A stretch of 29,236 bases of DNA from a virus, in the IMG/VR virus record IMGVR_UViG_3300034523_000119, positions 1-29,236 of that record. One strand, written 5' to 3'. Position 1 is the first letter of the stretch, and each line of letters opens with the position of its first letter. A program made the position numbers and the translations under genes. This document shows positions 13,516 to 20,944 of the stretch, in pieces. The notes below the pieces were generated by a model. It saw only the letters and a list, made by a program, of their open reading frames with translations, did not search any database and had not been told where the DNA came from.

Positions 13516-13977
13516 ATGAGCTTTTCAGGCAAACCCACCACGGTCGTAGACCAGTCCATCGAGAACAACGGCTTCTGGCCGGACCTCTCGCTGGCTGAAT
13601 ACCAGAAGGCTTACCGCCTGCCGGGTGAGTACCTGAGCGAGGTGCTGGTCACTCAACTTGAACTGGCCATGGGCGATGTGAACAGCGACCTGGCCCGTCT
13701 GATGGCCAGTTGGCAAAGCCTTGGGATCACCGAGGTAGCCACCGCTGACCCGCTGCTCCTGCAGGCGCGGGCCTACAAAGTGAAGCTGTACAAGCGCGCC
13801 GTGTACTGCCGGGCCAAGGCCACTGCCCTGACCGACTTTGCGACCGTTACCCGTCGCGAGGTGGCCGAGAACACCGGCAAGGAAGCCCCAGAGCGTGCCG
13901 ATACCTTCCTGGCCTTCAGCCAGTCCGCTGTCCGTGCCCTGCAGGGCCGCAGCCGCATCACGGCGGCATTGCTGTGA
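13516..13977 (+). CDS. L: Head completion/stabilisation protein (P2 gpL family)
   Basis: 153 residues. gpL seals the filled capsid at the portal. The start at 13516 (MSFSGKPTTVVDQSIENNGFWPDLSLAEYQKAYRLP) fits my memory of Pseudomonas homologues; the longer frame from 13465 adds 17 residues made from the hairpin region. Other conserved parts are YKRAVYCRAKATAL and the C-terminal SQSAVRALQGRSRITAALL. Its stop overlaps the next start codon. Confidence 0.9.
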   Translation: MSFSGKPTTVVDQSIENNGFWPDLSLAEYQKAYRLPGEYLSEVLVTQLELAMGDVNSDLARLMASWQSLGITEVATADPLLLQARAYKVKLYKRAVYCRAKATALTDFATVTRREVAENTGKEAPERADTFLAFSQSAVRALQGRSRITAALL

Positions 13978-14420
13978 ACCTGCTGCGCGCCCTGACGGCG
14001 TACCTACAGGAGCAGAACCTGGTGCTGCCTGAGCAACTGGACAGTTGGGTCGACCAGGTGAACCTGGACCTGATCTGGAAGCCCACCGGCAACGGCGGCA
14101 TGCACATGGGCGACATGCGCTATCGCGCTGTGCTCGTCCTAGAGCGCTTCGCCGGTAACCCCGCGCTGCTCATGGCCCTGGTCGGCTCGTGGTTGGAGTC
14201 GAACGACCCCGACCGCGACGACGATATGCCGGTACCGGCCTTTGCCGTCGAGCCCCTGGACAACGATCTGTTCGACGTAGAACTGACCATCGAGTTCGAG
14301 GAAGGGCAGCACCTGGTCGAGGATCCGAACGGTCAAATCGAGTCTGGCGGCAAGAAGTACGGCCTGGGCCAGGCCGAGCTGTGGGTGGCAGAACAGGGCG
14401 AGGTGGCGCATGGCGCGTAG
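13974..14420 (+). CDS. R: Tail completion protein (P2 gpR family)
   Basis: 148 residues with a GTG start overlapping the gpL stop. gpR terminates the tail tube and helps it join the head. The segment MRYRAVLVLERFAGNPALLMALVGSWLESNDPDRDDD and the following DNDLFDVELTIEFEE match the layout of the gpR family (hydrophobic helix, then a W-L-x-x-N-x-P-D turn, then strands). Gene order L-R-S also supports it. Confidence 0.85.
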   Translation: MNLLRALTAYLQEQNLVLPEQLDSWVDQVNLDLIWKPTGNGGMHMGDMRYRAVLVLERFAGNPALLMALVGSWLESNDPDRDDDMPVPAFAVEPLDNDLFDVELTIEFEEGQHLVEDPNGQIESGGKKYGLGQAELWVAEQGEVAHGA

Positions 14421-15090
14421 CTCCCTCGACCTGGACGTGCGCGGCCTGCTCGATGCACAGGCCCAGCTAGATCTGCTGGTACTGCCGCCCAAGCTGCGCC
14501 GGCGCCTGCTCAACCGCCTGGGCACCCGTGCCCGAAGCCTGAGCCGCAAGCGCATTCGCAACCAGCAGAACCTGGACGGCTCGCCATTCGCCCCGCGTCG
14601 CAATGCTGACGCTGGCAAGAAGAAGATGGAGGCAGGCCTGGGCAAGCTGCTGCAGGTCACCCGCGTGGATGCCGACGAGGCAGTCCTGGGCTGGAAGAAC
14701 AACCTGACCAGTTGGGTGGCCTCCCAGCAGCACAACGGCGTATCCGAACGCCGCACCGCGCAGCAGATGCGTCGCTGGAACCGCGTCGAAGAGGGCGCCA
14801 AGAGCACCGACAAGCAGGCCAAGCGGCTGCGCCGACTGGGTTTTCGCGTGCGCCAGGCCGGCAAGAAGCGGCTGAGCCGTCCCCCAGTGTCATGGATCCT
14901 CGAAAACGTCAGCTACATGCAGGCCGGCGTGCTGATCCGGGTGCTGGACGAGGAACGCGGCGAGTCCACCGGCGCGCAGAGCTGGGAAATCAAGCTGCCC
15001 AAGCGGCAGTTCCTGGGCGCTGGCAACGAGCAGGAGAACCGCGACCTGCTCAACCTCCTGCTTGATCAAATCATCAACTCACCCCGTTAA
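14410..15090 (+). CDS. S: Tail completion / virion morphogenesis protein (P2 gpS family)
   Basis: 226 residues, longer than P2 gpS (150) in its middle. The family features are the N-terminal helix LDLLVLPPKLRRRLLNRLGTRARSLSRKRIRNQQNLDGSPFAPRRN, in which the RNQQNLDGSPFAPR turn is typical, and the C-terminal LPKRQFLGAGNEQENRDLLNLLLDQI, typical of phage virion morphogenesis proteins. It overlaps gpR by 11 bases. Confidence 0.85.
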   Translation: MARSSLDLDVRGLLDAQAQLDLLVLPPKLRRRLLNRLGTRARSLSRKRIRNQQNLDGSPFAPRRNADAGKKKMEAGLGKLLQVTRVDADEAVLGWKNNLTSWVASQQHNGVSERRTAQQMRRWNRVEEGAKSTDKQAKRLRRLGFRVRQAGKKRLSRPPVSWILENVSYMQAGVLIRVLDEERGESTGAQSWEIKLPKRQFLGAGNEQENRDLLNLLLDQIINSPR

Positions 15091-15101
15091 CGAGGCATCG
15101 C

Positions 15102-16208
15102 ATGGCACTCGGCAAAGTCAGCGTGAACAATCTCAACCTCGGCCAGGGTGCCGTGACCGAGATCGAGCGCTATTTCCTTTTCATCGGCCCCGCCGGCAAG
15201 AACGTCGGGCAGCTGCTGCAGCTCAACACTGACAGCGACTTGGACGCCATGCTGGGTGTGCCGGCAAGCGACCTGAAAACCCAGGTGACCGCCGCCCGCC
15301 TGAATGGTGGCGATCGCTGGGCCTGCCTGGTGGCGCCGATCGGCGGCGAGAACACCTGGCAGAGCGCGCTGGAGAAGGCCCAACAGCAAGGCTACTCCGT
15401 GGAAGCGGTCGTGATTACCACCCCAGTCACCGCCGGCGCCGAGCTGTCCGCAATGCACGACGCGGCCACCTCGGTCATCAACACCTACGGGCGTCGATTG
15501 TTCGTCATGGCCGCTACTGTCGGCATCACCGCCGCACAGACCTGGTCGGAGTACGCCGCCGCGCAGAAAGCGATCACTAAGGACCTGGTGGCGCCGCGTG
15601 TCCTGGTTGTGCCCCAGTTGCACGGCAACGACCTGGGCGTGCTGGCCGGGCGCCTGGCGAACGCTGCCGTCAGCATCGCTGACAGCCCCATGCGTGTGGC
15701 CACTGGCGCCGTTCTAGGCCTCGGCGCGGTGCCGAAGGATAAGGAAGGCATCCCGCTACCGTCTGCCATCCGCGCCGCCCTGGACGCCGACCGGCTCTCG
15801 GTTTCGCAGACCTACCCAGACTATCCAGGCGTTTACTGGGGCGATGGCAACATGCTCGACGCTCCGGGCAGCGACTACCTGGTGATCGAATACCTGCGCC
15901 TGGCGGACAAGGCGGCCCGACAGATCCGCCCGTTGCTGATCCGCCGCGTGGGCGATCGCCGCCTGAACAACAGCCCGGCCAGCATGGCCGCAGCGGTCAC
16001 CGCCTTCATGAAGCCGCTGCGTGTTATGGCCAAGGCCACCACCTTCGCCGGCGAGCAGTTCCCGGGCGAGATCGAGCAGCCCAAGGACGGCGACATCGTC
16101 CTGACCTGGGTCACCAAGACCCGGGTGGAGGTGTACATCAAGCTCACCCCGCTGAACTGCCCGAAAGACCTCACCGCCAACATCGCACTCGACCTTTCGA
16201 ACGAGTAA
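15102..16208 (+). CDS. Contractile tail sheath protein (short HP1-type, DUF2586 family)
   Basis: 368 residues. It should polymerise around the tail tube and contract on infection. The sequence fits the DUF2586 family found in HP1-like phages rather than the P2 FI family: the N-terminus MALGKVSVNNLNLGQGAVTEIERYFLFIGPAGKN and the C-terminal block TKTRVEVYIKLTPLNCPKDLTANIALDLSN, which supplies the inter-subunit strand. GAGG lies 7 bases before ATG 15102. Its presence after P2-like head genes marks this phage as a P2/HP1 mosaic. Confidence 0.85.
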   Translation: MALGKVSVNNLNLGQGAVTEIERYFLFIGPAGKNVGQLLQLNTDSDLDAMLGVPASDLKTQVTAARLNGGDRWACLVAPIGGENTWQSALEKAQQQGYSVEAVVITTPVTAGAELSAMHDAATSVINTYGRRLFVMAATVGITAAQTWSEYAAAQKAITKDLVAPRVLVVPQLHGNDLGVLAGRLANAAVSIADSPMRVATGAVLGLGAVPKDKEGIPLPSAIRAALDADRLSVSQTYPDYPGVYWGDGNMLDAPGSDYLVIEYLRLADKAARQIRPLLIRRVGDRRLNNSPASMAAAVTAFMKPLRVMAKATTFAGEQFPGEIEQPKDGDIVLTWVTKTRVEVYIKLTPLNCPKDLTANIALDLSNE

Positions 16209-16217
16209 GGAGCCCGT

Positions 16218-16667
16218 ATGTCCCGCATTGGCGGCAAGAACTTCGATATCGCCCTGGGCGACCTGCAGGTGCACGTCGAGTCCTGCACCCTGGATATCAC
16301 CGACAACAGCGCCGTGGCGCAAACCCGGGGCGTGCCTGATGGCTATGTCGACGGCGACGTGACGGCCAGCGGTGAATTCGAGTTCGACAGCATGAACTTC
16401 AACCTGCTGATTGAGGCCGCCCGCACTGCCGGCAGCTTCCGCCAGCTGAGCGTCTTCGACACCGTGTTTTTCGGCTCTGCAGGTGACCAGGAGCTGAAGG
16501 TGGAGGCCTTCGGCTGCCGCCTCAAGGTTTCCAGCCTGCTCAGCGTCGACCCCAAGGGCGGCGAGAAGTCCAAGCACAAGGTGCCGTTCGACGTCACCAG
16601 CCCGGATTTCATCCACATCAACGGCGTGCCGTACCTGGCAGCGTCCGAGATCGAGGGCCTGAGCTGA
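16218..16667 (+). CDS. Tail tube protein (HP1-type, DUF2597 family)
   Basis: 149 residues: MSRIGGKNFDIALGDLQVHVESCTLDITDNSAVAQTRGVPDGYVDGDVTASGEFEFD. This beta-rich layout, with the tube-type loop around GVPDGYVDGDVTASGE, matches the DUF2597 family, which sits directly after the sheath gene in HP1-like phages. A strong AAGGAG precedes it. The stop overlaps the next start codon. Confidence 0.85.
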   Translation: MSRIGGKNFDIALGDLQVHVESCTLDITDNSAVAQTRGVPDGYVDGDVTASGEFEFDSMNFNLLIEAARTAGSFRQLSVFDTVFFGSAGDQELKVEAFGCRLKVSSLLSVDPKGGEKSKHKVPFDVTSPDFIHINGVPYLAASEIEGLS

Positions 16668-16876
16668 TGGTTTGCCCGTTCGATCGCGCCCAAGCCCTGG
16701 AACAGCGTCAGCGTGACCAGGCGATCGCCGCCGCCCTGGCCAACGCGCCGTCGAGCGGGGCGAGCCTGACCCATTGCGAGGACTGCGACAGCGAGATCCC
16801 CGAGGCGCGCCGCGCCTTGGGCGGGAAGACGCGCTGTGTGCCCTGCCAATCCCTTTTCGAGCGTGCCCCACGATGA
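16667..16876 (+). CDS. TraR/DksA-type C4 zinc-finger protein
   Basis: 69 residues with C37-x2-C40-x16-C57-x2-C60 (HCEDCDSEIPEARRALGGKTRCVPC), the zinc finger of the TraR/DksA family. Such small proteins bind the secondary channel of RNA polymerase and mimic ppGpp/DksA effects; several phages and conjugative plasmids carry them. Residues 1-35 form the helical arm. Lying in the late operon just before the lysis genes, it could tune host or late transcription. ATG overlaps the previous stop codon. Confidence 0.85.
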   Translation: MVCPFDRAQALEQRQRDQAIAAALANAPSSGASLTHCEDCDSEIPEARRALGGKTRCVPCQSLFERAPR

Positions 16877-17169
16877 CCACACGCACCCTGCCAAGACCCA
16901 AGGTCGAGATCCGTCTGGCCCTGCTCGAGCAGCGCCTGGACGCCCTGGCCAGCCACAATGAATCCGTGCCCGGGCGGGTGACCCGCCTCGAGGGCGAATT
17001 CGAGCACATGGCCACCCAGCTGACCGCGCTCAACGATGGCCAGCGGCAGCTGACCGCCACGGTGGCTGATCTCGGCACCAAGGTCACCCGGATGATCGCC
17101 ATGCTGACCGTCCTGGGCGTTGTGGCCCAACTGGTTGCGCCGGCGCTACTGCGCATGGTGTTCCCATGA
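16873..17169 (+). CDS. Holin-like membrane protein (coiled coil plus C-terminal membrane helix)
   Basis: 98 residues. Residues 10-72 are a heptad-rich coiled coil (LALLEQRLDALASHNESVPGRVTRLEGEFEHM), and residues 74-96 form one hydrophobic membrane segment (MIAMLTVLGVVAQLVAPALLRMV). This is the layout of XhlA-like lysis proteins, and it lies directly before the endolysin with a 4-base overlap. I infer a holin or pinholin role: a pinholin would suit the SAR endolysin next to it. The start at 16873 overlaps the previous stop (ATGA); the upstream frame is a shadow of the zinc-finger gene. Confidence 0.65.
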   Translation: MTTRTLPRPKVEIRLALLEQRLDALASHNESVPGRVTRLEGEFEHMATQLTALNDGQRQLTATVADLGTKVTRMIAMLTVLGVVAQLVAPALLRMVFP

Positions 17170-17696
17170 GCCTGCGCAATCGGATTATCGCCGGCACCCT
17201 CGGCCTGGTCCTGGGCAGCAGCACGCTGATGGCGTTTCTGGGCAAGTGGGAAGGCGAGGGCCAGAACGTGGTCTACGCCGATAAGCTGGCACGGGGCCTG
17301 CCGACTGTATGCATGGGAGTCACCCGCCATACCAGCCCTTACCCGGTGATCGTGGGCGACTACTGGTCCCCCGAGCGCTGCGCCGAGGTGGAAAAGCTGG
17401 TGGTTGAGAAGGGCCAACTTGCCCTGGCCGACTGCCTGACCAACCCCAACATCACCCAGGACACGTTCGACGCCCTGAGCAGCCACGGCCACAACGTCGG
17501 CGTGCCGTCGACCTGCGCGAGCCGCGCCGTGGGGCTCATCAACGCCGGGCGCATCAAGGAAGGCTGCCGGGCGCTGGCTTGGGGCGCCGATGGCCGCCCG
17601 GTCTGGGCGTACGTCACCGATGCCAAGGGCAACAAGCGGTTCGTGCCCGGGTTACATGCTCGCCGGCTCGAGGAGGCGCAGCTATGCGCCGCCTGA
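17166..17696 (+). CDS. SAR endolysin, GH24 lysozyme (muramidase)
   Basis: 176 residues. It cuts the glycan chains of peptidoglycan at the end of the lytic cycle. Residues 7-26 form a weakly hydrophobic, Gly/Ala/Ser-rich segment (IIAGTLGLVLGSSTLMAFLG) typical of a signal-anchor-release helix, which keeps the enzyme inactive in the membrane until the membrane is depolarised. The catalytic site follows at once: Glu29 (KWEGEG), Asp39 (VYADK), Thr47 (PTVCMG), as in phage 21 R but with two extra residues on each side. Cysteines at 49, 70, 83 and further on could allow disulphide control. It overlaps both the holin candidate and Rz. Confidence 0.9.
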   Translation: MSLRNRIIAGTLGLVLGSSTLMAFLGKWEGEGQNVVYADKLARGLPTVCMGVTRHTSPYPVIVGDYWSPERCAEVEKLVVEKGQLALADCLTNPNITQDTFDALSSHGHNVGVPSTCASRAVGLINAGRIKEGCRALAWGADGRPVWAYVTDAKGNKRFVPGLHARRLEEAQLCAA

Positions 17697-18178
17697 TCCT
17701 GCAGGTCCTGGGTGCCTTGCTGCTGGCCGGCGCTACCTGGTTGCTGTTCGACCGGGTCCTGGAGCAGCGCGACACCGCCCGATCAGAGCGCGACCAGGCC
17801 CAGGACGAGGCGGCAGGCCTGCGCGAAGCCGCCCGTATCACCGGAGAGCGGCTGGCCCAAGCCGCCGTCCTGGACAGCAAACACACCCAGGAGCTGAGCA
17901 ATGTGCTCAAGAACAACCAGGATCTGCAGCGCGCTGTTGATCTTCGCGATCAGCGGCTGCTCGTCAAAGCCAGCTGCCCCAACGCCGCAGTGCGCACCGA
18001 TTCCGCCGGCACCGGCGTGGCTGATGCAGGAACCGCCGAACTCGCAGCAGACGCTCGACCGGATTATTTCACCCTCCGCGATCAGCTCGCCCTAAGCCGG
18101 CAAATGATCCTCGGCCTGCAGGAGCGCGAACGCAGCTTCTGCACCAACACCCCAACCACTACTGGAGCCACACCATGA
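17684..18178 (+). CDS. Rz: Rz-like inner-membrane spanin
   Basis: 164 residues. i-Spanins fuse inner and outer membranes as the last step of lysis. The N-terminus MRRLILQVLGALLLAGATWLLFDRVLEQRD is a single membrane anchor. It is followed by a long charged helix (RSERDQAQDEAAGLREAARITGERLAQA and onwards) and a typical Rz-like stretch, NNQDLQRAVDLRDQRLLVKASCP. The ATG at 17684 lies inside the 3' end of the endolysin gene. A second lysis gene, Rz1, is nested in the +1 frame. Confidence 0.88.
   Translation: MRRLILQVLGALLLAGATWLLFDRVLEQRDTARSERDQAQDEAAGLREAARITGERLAQAAVLDSKHTQELSNVLKNNQDLQRAVDLRDQRLLVKASCPNAAVRTDSAGTGVADAGTAELAADARPDYFTLRDQLALSRQMILGLQERERSFCTNTPTTTGATP
17901..18095 (+). CDS. Rz1: Rz1-like outer-membrane lipoprotein spanin, nested inside Rz
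   Basis: 64 residues in the +1 frame relative to Rz and entirely inside it. The signal peptide ends in a lipobox, ALLIFAISGC, with Cys20 as the lipidation site; the mature part is proline-rich (SSKPAAPTPQCAPIPPAPAWLM) as expected for o-spanins. AGGAG lies about 7 bases before ATG 17901. The pair would span the periplasm with Rz. Nested Rz/Rz1 genes are a known arrangement (lambda); annotation pipelines often miss them. Confidence 0.88.
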   Translation: MCSRTTRICSALLIFAISGCSSKPAAPTPQCAPIPPAPAWLMQEPPNSQQTLDRIISPSAISSP

Positions 18179-18462
18179 CCGACCGCCGCGAGATCACCCT
18201 GGAGCTGGGCGAACAGGAATTCACCTTCACCCTGACCCCGGCTGACGTGACCAAGTACTTCAACAGCATGACCCAGAACAACAAGGTCGCGCCGGCCAAT
18301 AACCTGCTGGTCACCACCGTTAGCCAGGAACAGCGCGCCATCCTGAAACCACGGCTTGGGAACCCGGTGATGGTCATGCAGCTGGCCGGCGCGCTTATGG
18401 AGGAGTACGCCCCCAACGTTGAAGTGATCGTAAAAAAGTCCTCGAGCACGCCGACCGCCTGA
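18175..18462 (+). CDS. Tail assembly chaperone, zero-frame product
   Basis: 95 residues, starting MTDRREITLELGEQEFTFTLTPADVTKYFNSMTQNNKVAPANNLL, which fits small tail assembly chaperones (TAC) of contractile phages. These bind the tape measure during tail tube assembly. It lies directly before the tape measure gene, the invariant place for such chaperones, and overlaps the Rz stop codon. Its last seven codons (SSSTPTA) follow a slippery sequence, so this is the short form of a two-product gene. Confidence 0.85.
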   Translation: MTDRREITLELGEQEFTFTLTPADVTKYFNSMTQNNKVAPANNLLVTTVSQEQRAILKPRLGNPVMVMQLAGALMEEYAPNVEVIVKKSSSTPTA

Positions 18463-18626
18463 CGGAAAACGGGCTGGGCCAGCTGCTGGCCCTCACCAAT
18501 CGCTGGCTGCCTGGTGCAGAGCCCTCGATCGAGAACATGGGCCTGGCCAAGTGGCTGGATGACGAACACTGGAGACGCATGGAGATCGCTGTGGCCAACG
18601 GCATCGCCCACGCCCTCAACGGATAA
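18175..18626 (+). CDS. Tail assembly chaperone, -1 frameshift product
   Basis: Slippage by -1 on A-AAA-AAG joins 88 zero-frame codons to 62 codons of the -1 frame, ending at TAA 18624-18626, for a 150-residue fusion. The added part reads VLEHADRLTENGLGQLLALTNRW at its start and later LAKWLDDEHWRRMEIAVANGIAHALNG, clearly protein-like with no start codon or ribosome binding site of its own. This corresponds to the E/E+E' gene pair of P2 and G/GT of lambda. The coordinates describe the span; the coding strand shifts at 18438. Confidence 0.8.
18432..18438 (+). promoter_or_regulatory. Programmed -1 ribosomal frameshift site
   Basis: The heptamer A AAA AAG is in the correct phase (gtA AAA AAG in zero-frame codons), the strongest -1 slippery sequence in E. 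coli-type ribosomes. The zero-frame stop lies 22 bases downstream and the -1 frame then stays open to the tape measure gene. No obvious pseudoknot was seen by eye. Confidence 0.85.
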
Positions 18627-18632
18627 CCCCCC

Positions 18633-20615
18633 ATGGCTGATCGCTCCTCCCGCCTGGACTTCATCCTGGCCCTGACCGACAAGGTCACCGCGCCGCTCGG
18701 CAAGGTGAAGACGTCGTTCTCCGACCTCGCCGAAAAGAGCCAGGAGAACTTCAAACAGATGGGCATCGGCCTGGCCGGCATGGCCGGCAGCTTTATGGCC
18801 ATCAATGCCTCGCTGGAACCCGCGTTGGAGATGAACCGCTCCCTGGGCGACGTCCGATCGCTTGGTGTGGCCGAGAACGCTCTGGAGTCGCTGAACGCAA
18901 AGGCCCTAGAGTTTTCGGTGGCGTATGGGGAGAACGCGCAGGAGTTCGTCGCCTCGGCGTACAAGATCCAGGGCGCGGTCGAAGGCCTGGCCGGCACCCA
19001 GCTGGCCACTTTCACCAACACCAGCGCCGTGCTGGCCAAGGCCACCAAGGCCGACAAGGAAGTGATGAGCGAGTACGTCGGTACGCTCTACAACCTGCAG
19101 AAGCAGCAAGCCGACGCCATGGGCGCAAACCAGTGGGTCGAGAGGTTGGGCGGGCAGACAGCGCTGGCCACTCAGCTATTCCGTACTTCCGGTGAAGCCA
19201 TGAAGGACGCCTTCAAGGAGGCCGGCGCGATCGCCACGGCCTCCGGCGTCGACCTGGCCGAACAGATGGCGGTGATCGGCACCCTCTCGTCAACCATGGA
19301 AGGCGGTGACGCCGGCGGGCGCTACAAGGCGTTCTTCGAGAACATCGCCAACGCCGGCGACAAACTGGGGATGAAGTTCACCGACGCCAATGGCAAGGCC
19401 CTGCCGATGCTCGACATCCTGGGCAAGCTTGAGGGCAAGTACGGCGATCTCAAGGGCGCGGCGGCAAACACCAAGCTGGTGGAGGCCTTCGGCGGCGAGG
19501 GCGCACAGGTGATCGGCGCCCTGGCCGCAGATACCGGACGGCTGCGCAACGGCATCGAGCAGCTGGGCAAGGTGCACGGCCTTGAGCAAGCCGAGCGCAT
19601 GGCCAAGGCCATGGTGGACCCGTGGCAACAATTCGGCGCCGCTGTACAAGCGCTGCGCATCGCCTTCGGCCAATCGCTGATTCCCGTCCTCACCCCACTG
19701 ATGGACCGTCTGGTCGGCATTGCCGGCACGCTGACCCGCTGGACCCAGTTGTTCCCCAACATCACCCGCGTGATCGGGTTCGCTACGCTGGCTATCCTCG
19801 GCATGGCTGCCGGCATGGGCTTGCTCACCTTTGCGGTAGGCCTGGGCCGGTCGACCTGGTTGTCTCTGGTCACGATCTGGAAAGTGCTGACCTGGACCGG
19901 CTGGAAGAGCATCGCCATGTTCCTCTACCACACCGTGATGATCACGTTGTTCGTGGCCGGCATGGTCGCCATGTACACCTGGATGGGCCTTGTGCGCGTG
20001 GCGATGCTCGCCTGGCAAGGCGTGATCTGGCTGGTGAACGCGGCGCTGAGTGCGAACCCGGTCGGACTGATCGTGATCGGCATCGCCGCGCTGATCGCCC
20101 TGGTGGTTGCGGCAGTTGCGTACTGGGACGAATGGACCACGGCCCTCGTGAACACCGCCGCGTTTCAGTGGATCAGCGAGCAGCTGCAGGCCCTCTCGGC
20201 ATGGTTCGACACCATGGGCGGCTGGTCCGGCATTGCCAAAGCCGCCTGGGACGGCATCGTCTCGATCTTCCAGAACGCAATCAATGGCCTGATCGAACTC
20301 ATCAACAAAATCCCCGGCGTGAACATCGAAACCCGCCTCGGTGACATGCCGACGATACCTGGTGCCGACCAGGCGGCAATGGCTGGTGAGACCGCCAGCG
20401 TCTCGCAGAACGCCCAGCAAGCTCTCAGCGCCTCGGTACCAAGCCTTGCGCCGGCGAGGCCCAACGCCGTGCCCAAAGGCGGGCTGTTGACCAGCATCCA
20501 GAACACCAGCAACCAGACCAACACCGGCAACAAGGTGGAGAACGTGAACATCTACAACAGCCAGCCCATGGACGCTCAGCGCCTGGAAGGCATGCTCGAA
20601 ATGGCGGTGGGTTGA
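18633..20615 (+). CDS. Tail tape measure protein
   Basis: 660 residues. It sets tail length and sits inside the tube. Residues 1-370 resemble the TP901-type tape measure core: a helical N-terminus DFILALTDKVTAPLGKVKTSFSDLAEKS, then SVAYGENAQEFVASAYKIQGAVEGLAG and a segment with ALPMLDILGKLEGKYGDLKGAAA. Around residues 370-500 there are three hydrophobic stretches (for example GFATLAILGMAAGMGLLTFAVGLG and VGLIVIGIAALIALVVAAVAYW) that could enter the host membrane. The C-terminus is Asn/Gln/Thr-rich. A 660-residue tape measure is short, predicting a relatively short tail. Confidence 0.93.
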   Translation: MADRSSRLDFILALTDKVTAPLGKVKTSFSDLAEKSQENFKQMGIGLAGMAGSFMAINASLEPALEMNRSLGDVRSLGVAENALESLNAKALEFSVAYGENAQEFVASAYKIQGAVEGLAGTQLATFTNTSAVLAKATKADKEVMSEYVGTLYNLQKQQADAMGANQWVERLGGQTALATQLFRTSGEAMKDAFKEAGAIATASGVDLAEQMAVIGTLSSTMEGGDAGGRYKAFFENIANAGDKLGMKFTDANGKALPMLDILGKLEGKYGDLKGAAANTKLVEAFGGEGAQVIGALAADTGRLRNGIEQLGKVHGLEQAERMAKAMVDPWQQFGAAVQALRIAFGQSLIPVLTPLMDRLVGIAGTLTRWTQLFPNITRVIGFATLAILGMAAGMGLLTFAVGLGRSTWLSLVTIWKVLTWTGWKSIAMFLYHTVMITLFVAGMVAMYTWMGLVRVAMLAWQGVIWLVNAALSANPVGLIVIGIAALIALVVAAVAYWDEWTTALVNTAAFQWISEQLQALSAWFDTMGGWSGIAKAAWDGIVSIFQNAINGLIELINKIPGVNIETRLGDMPTIPGADQAAMAGETASVSQNAQQALSASVPSLAPARPNAVPKGGLLTSIQNTSNQTNTGNKVENVNIYNSQPMDAQRLEGMLEMAVG

Positions 20616-20944
20616 TGGACGGCCAGTACATCGACCTGCTTATCCAGGACAACGACTTGGTGCTGGACCTGGCCCGTCAGCCTGAGCCAATTCAGGACCG
20701 GGCCAGCATCGCCCAGGACATCGCCCACATGATCCGCGACAGCGGCCTGCTGGTCACCTTGGTGGCCGAGCGTGACAGCTTACGCCGGCGCGACTGCATC
20801 CAGCAGCTGGAACTGCTGGTGGAGAACGACGAGCGCCTGGTACCGGGTACTGCGCAGATCATCGAGCAACAGAGCGGCGTGTACCTGGTCACCGCTACCA
20901 CGCTCGAGTTCGGCATGGTTGAAGTCAGCGGGGTGTCGGCATGA
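20615..20944 (+). CDS. Baseplate wedge-type protein (DUF2590-like)
   Basis: 109 residues starting MDGQYIDLLIQDNDLVLDLARQPEPIQDRASIAQDIAHMIRDSGLLVTLV. The phage baseplate gpW/gp25-like proteins have this layout (early strands, a D-R-x-x-I-A-Q-D helix, later strands), and the DUF2590 family occupies this place in HP1-like phages. ATG 20615 overlaps the tape measure stop codon, and its own stop overlaps the gpJ-like start codon. Confidence 0.75.
   Translation: MDGQYIDLLIQDNDLVLDLARQPEPIQDRASIAQDIAHMIRDSGLLVTLVAERDSLRRRDCIQQLELLVENDERLVPGTAQIIEQQSGVYLVTATTLEFGMVEVSGVSA

Noticed and set aside
15756-17492. A 578-codon open frame on the minus strand across sheath, tube, zinc-finger, holin and endolysin genes
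   Set aside because: It is antisense to five well-supported genes, has low-complexity Arg/Gly/Ala content and is a product of high GC at third positions.
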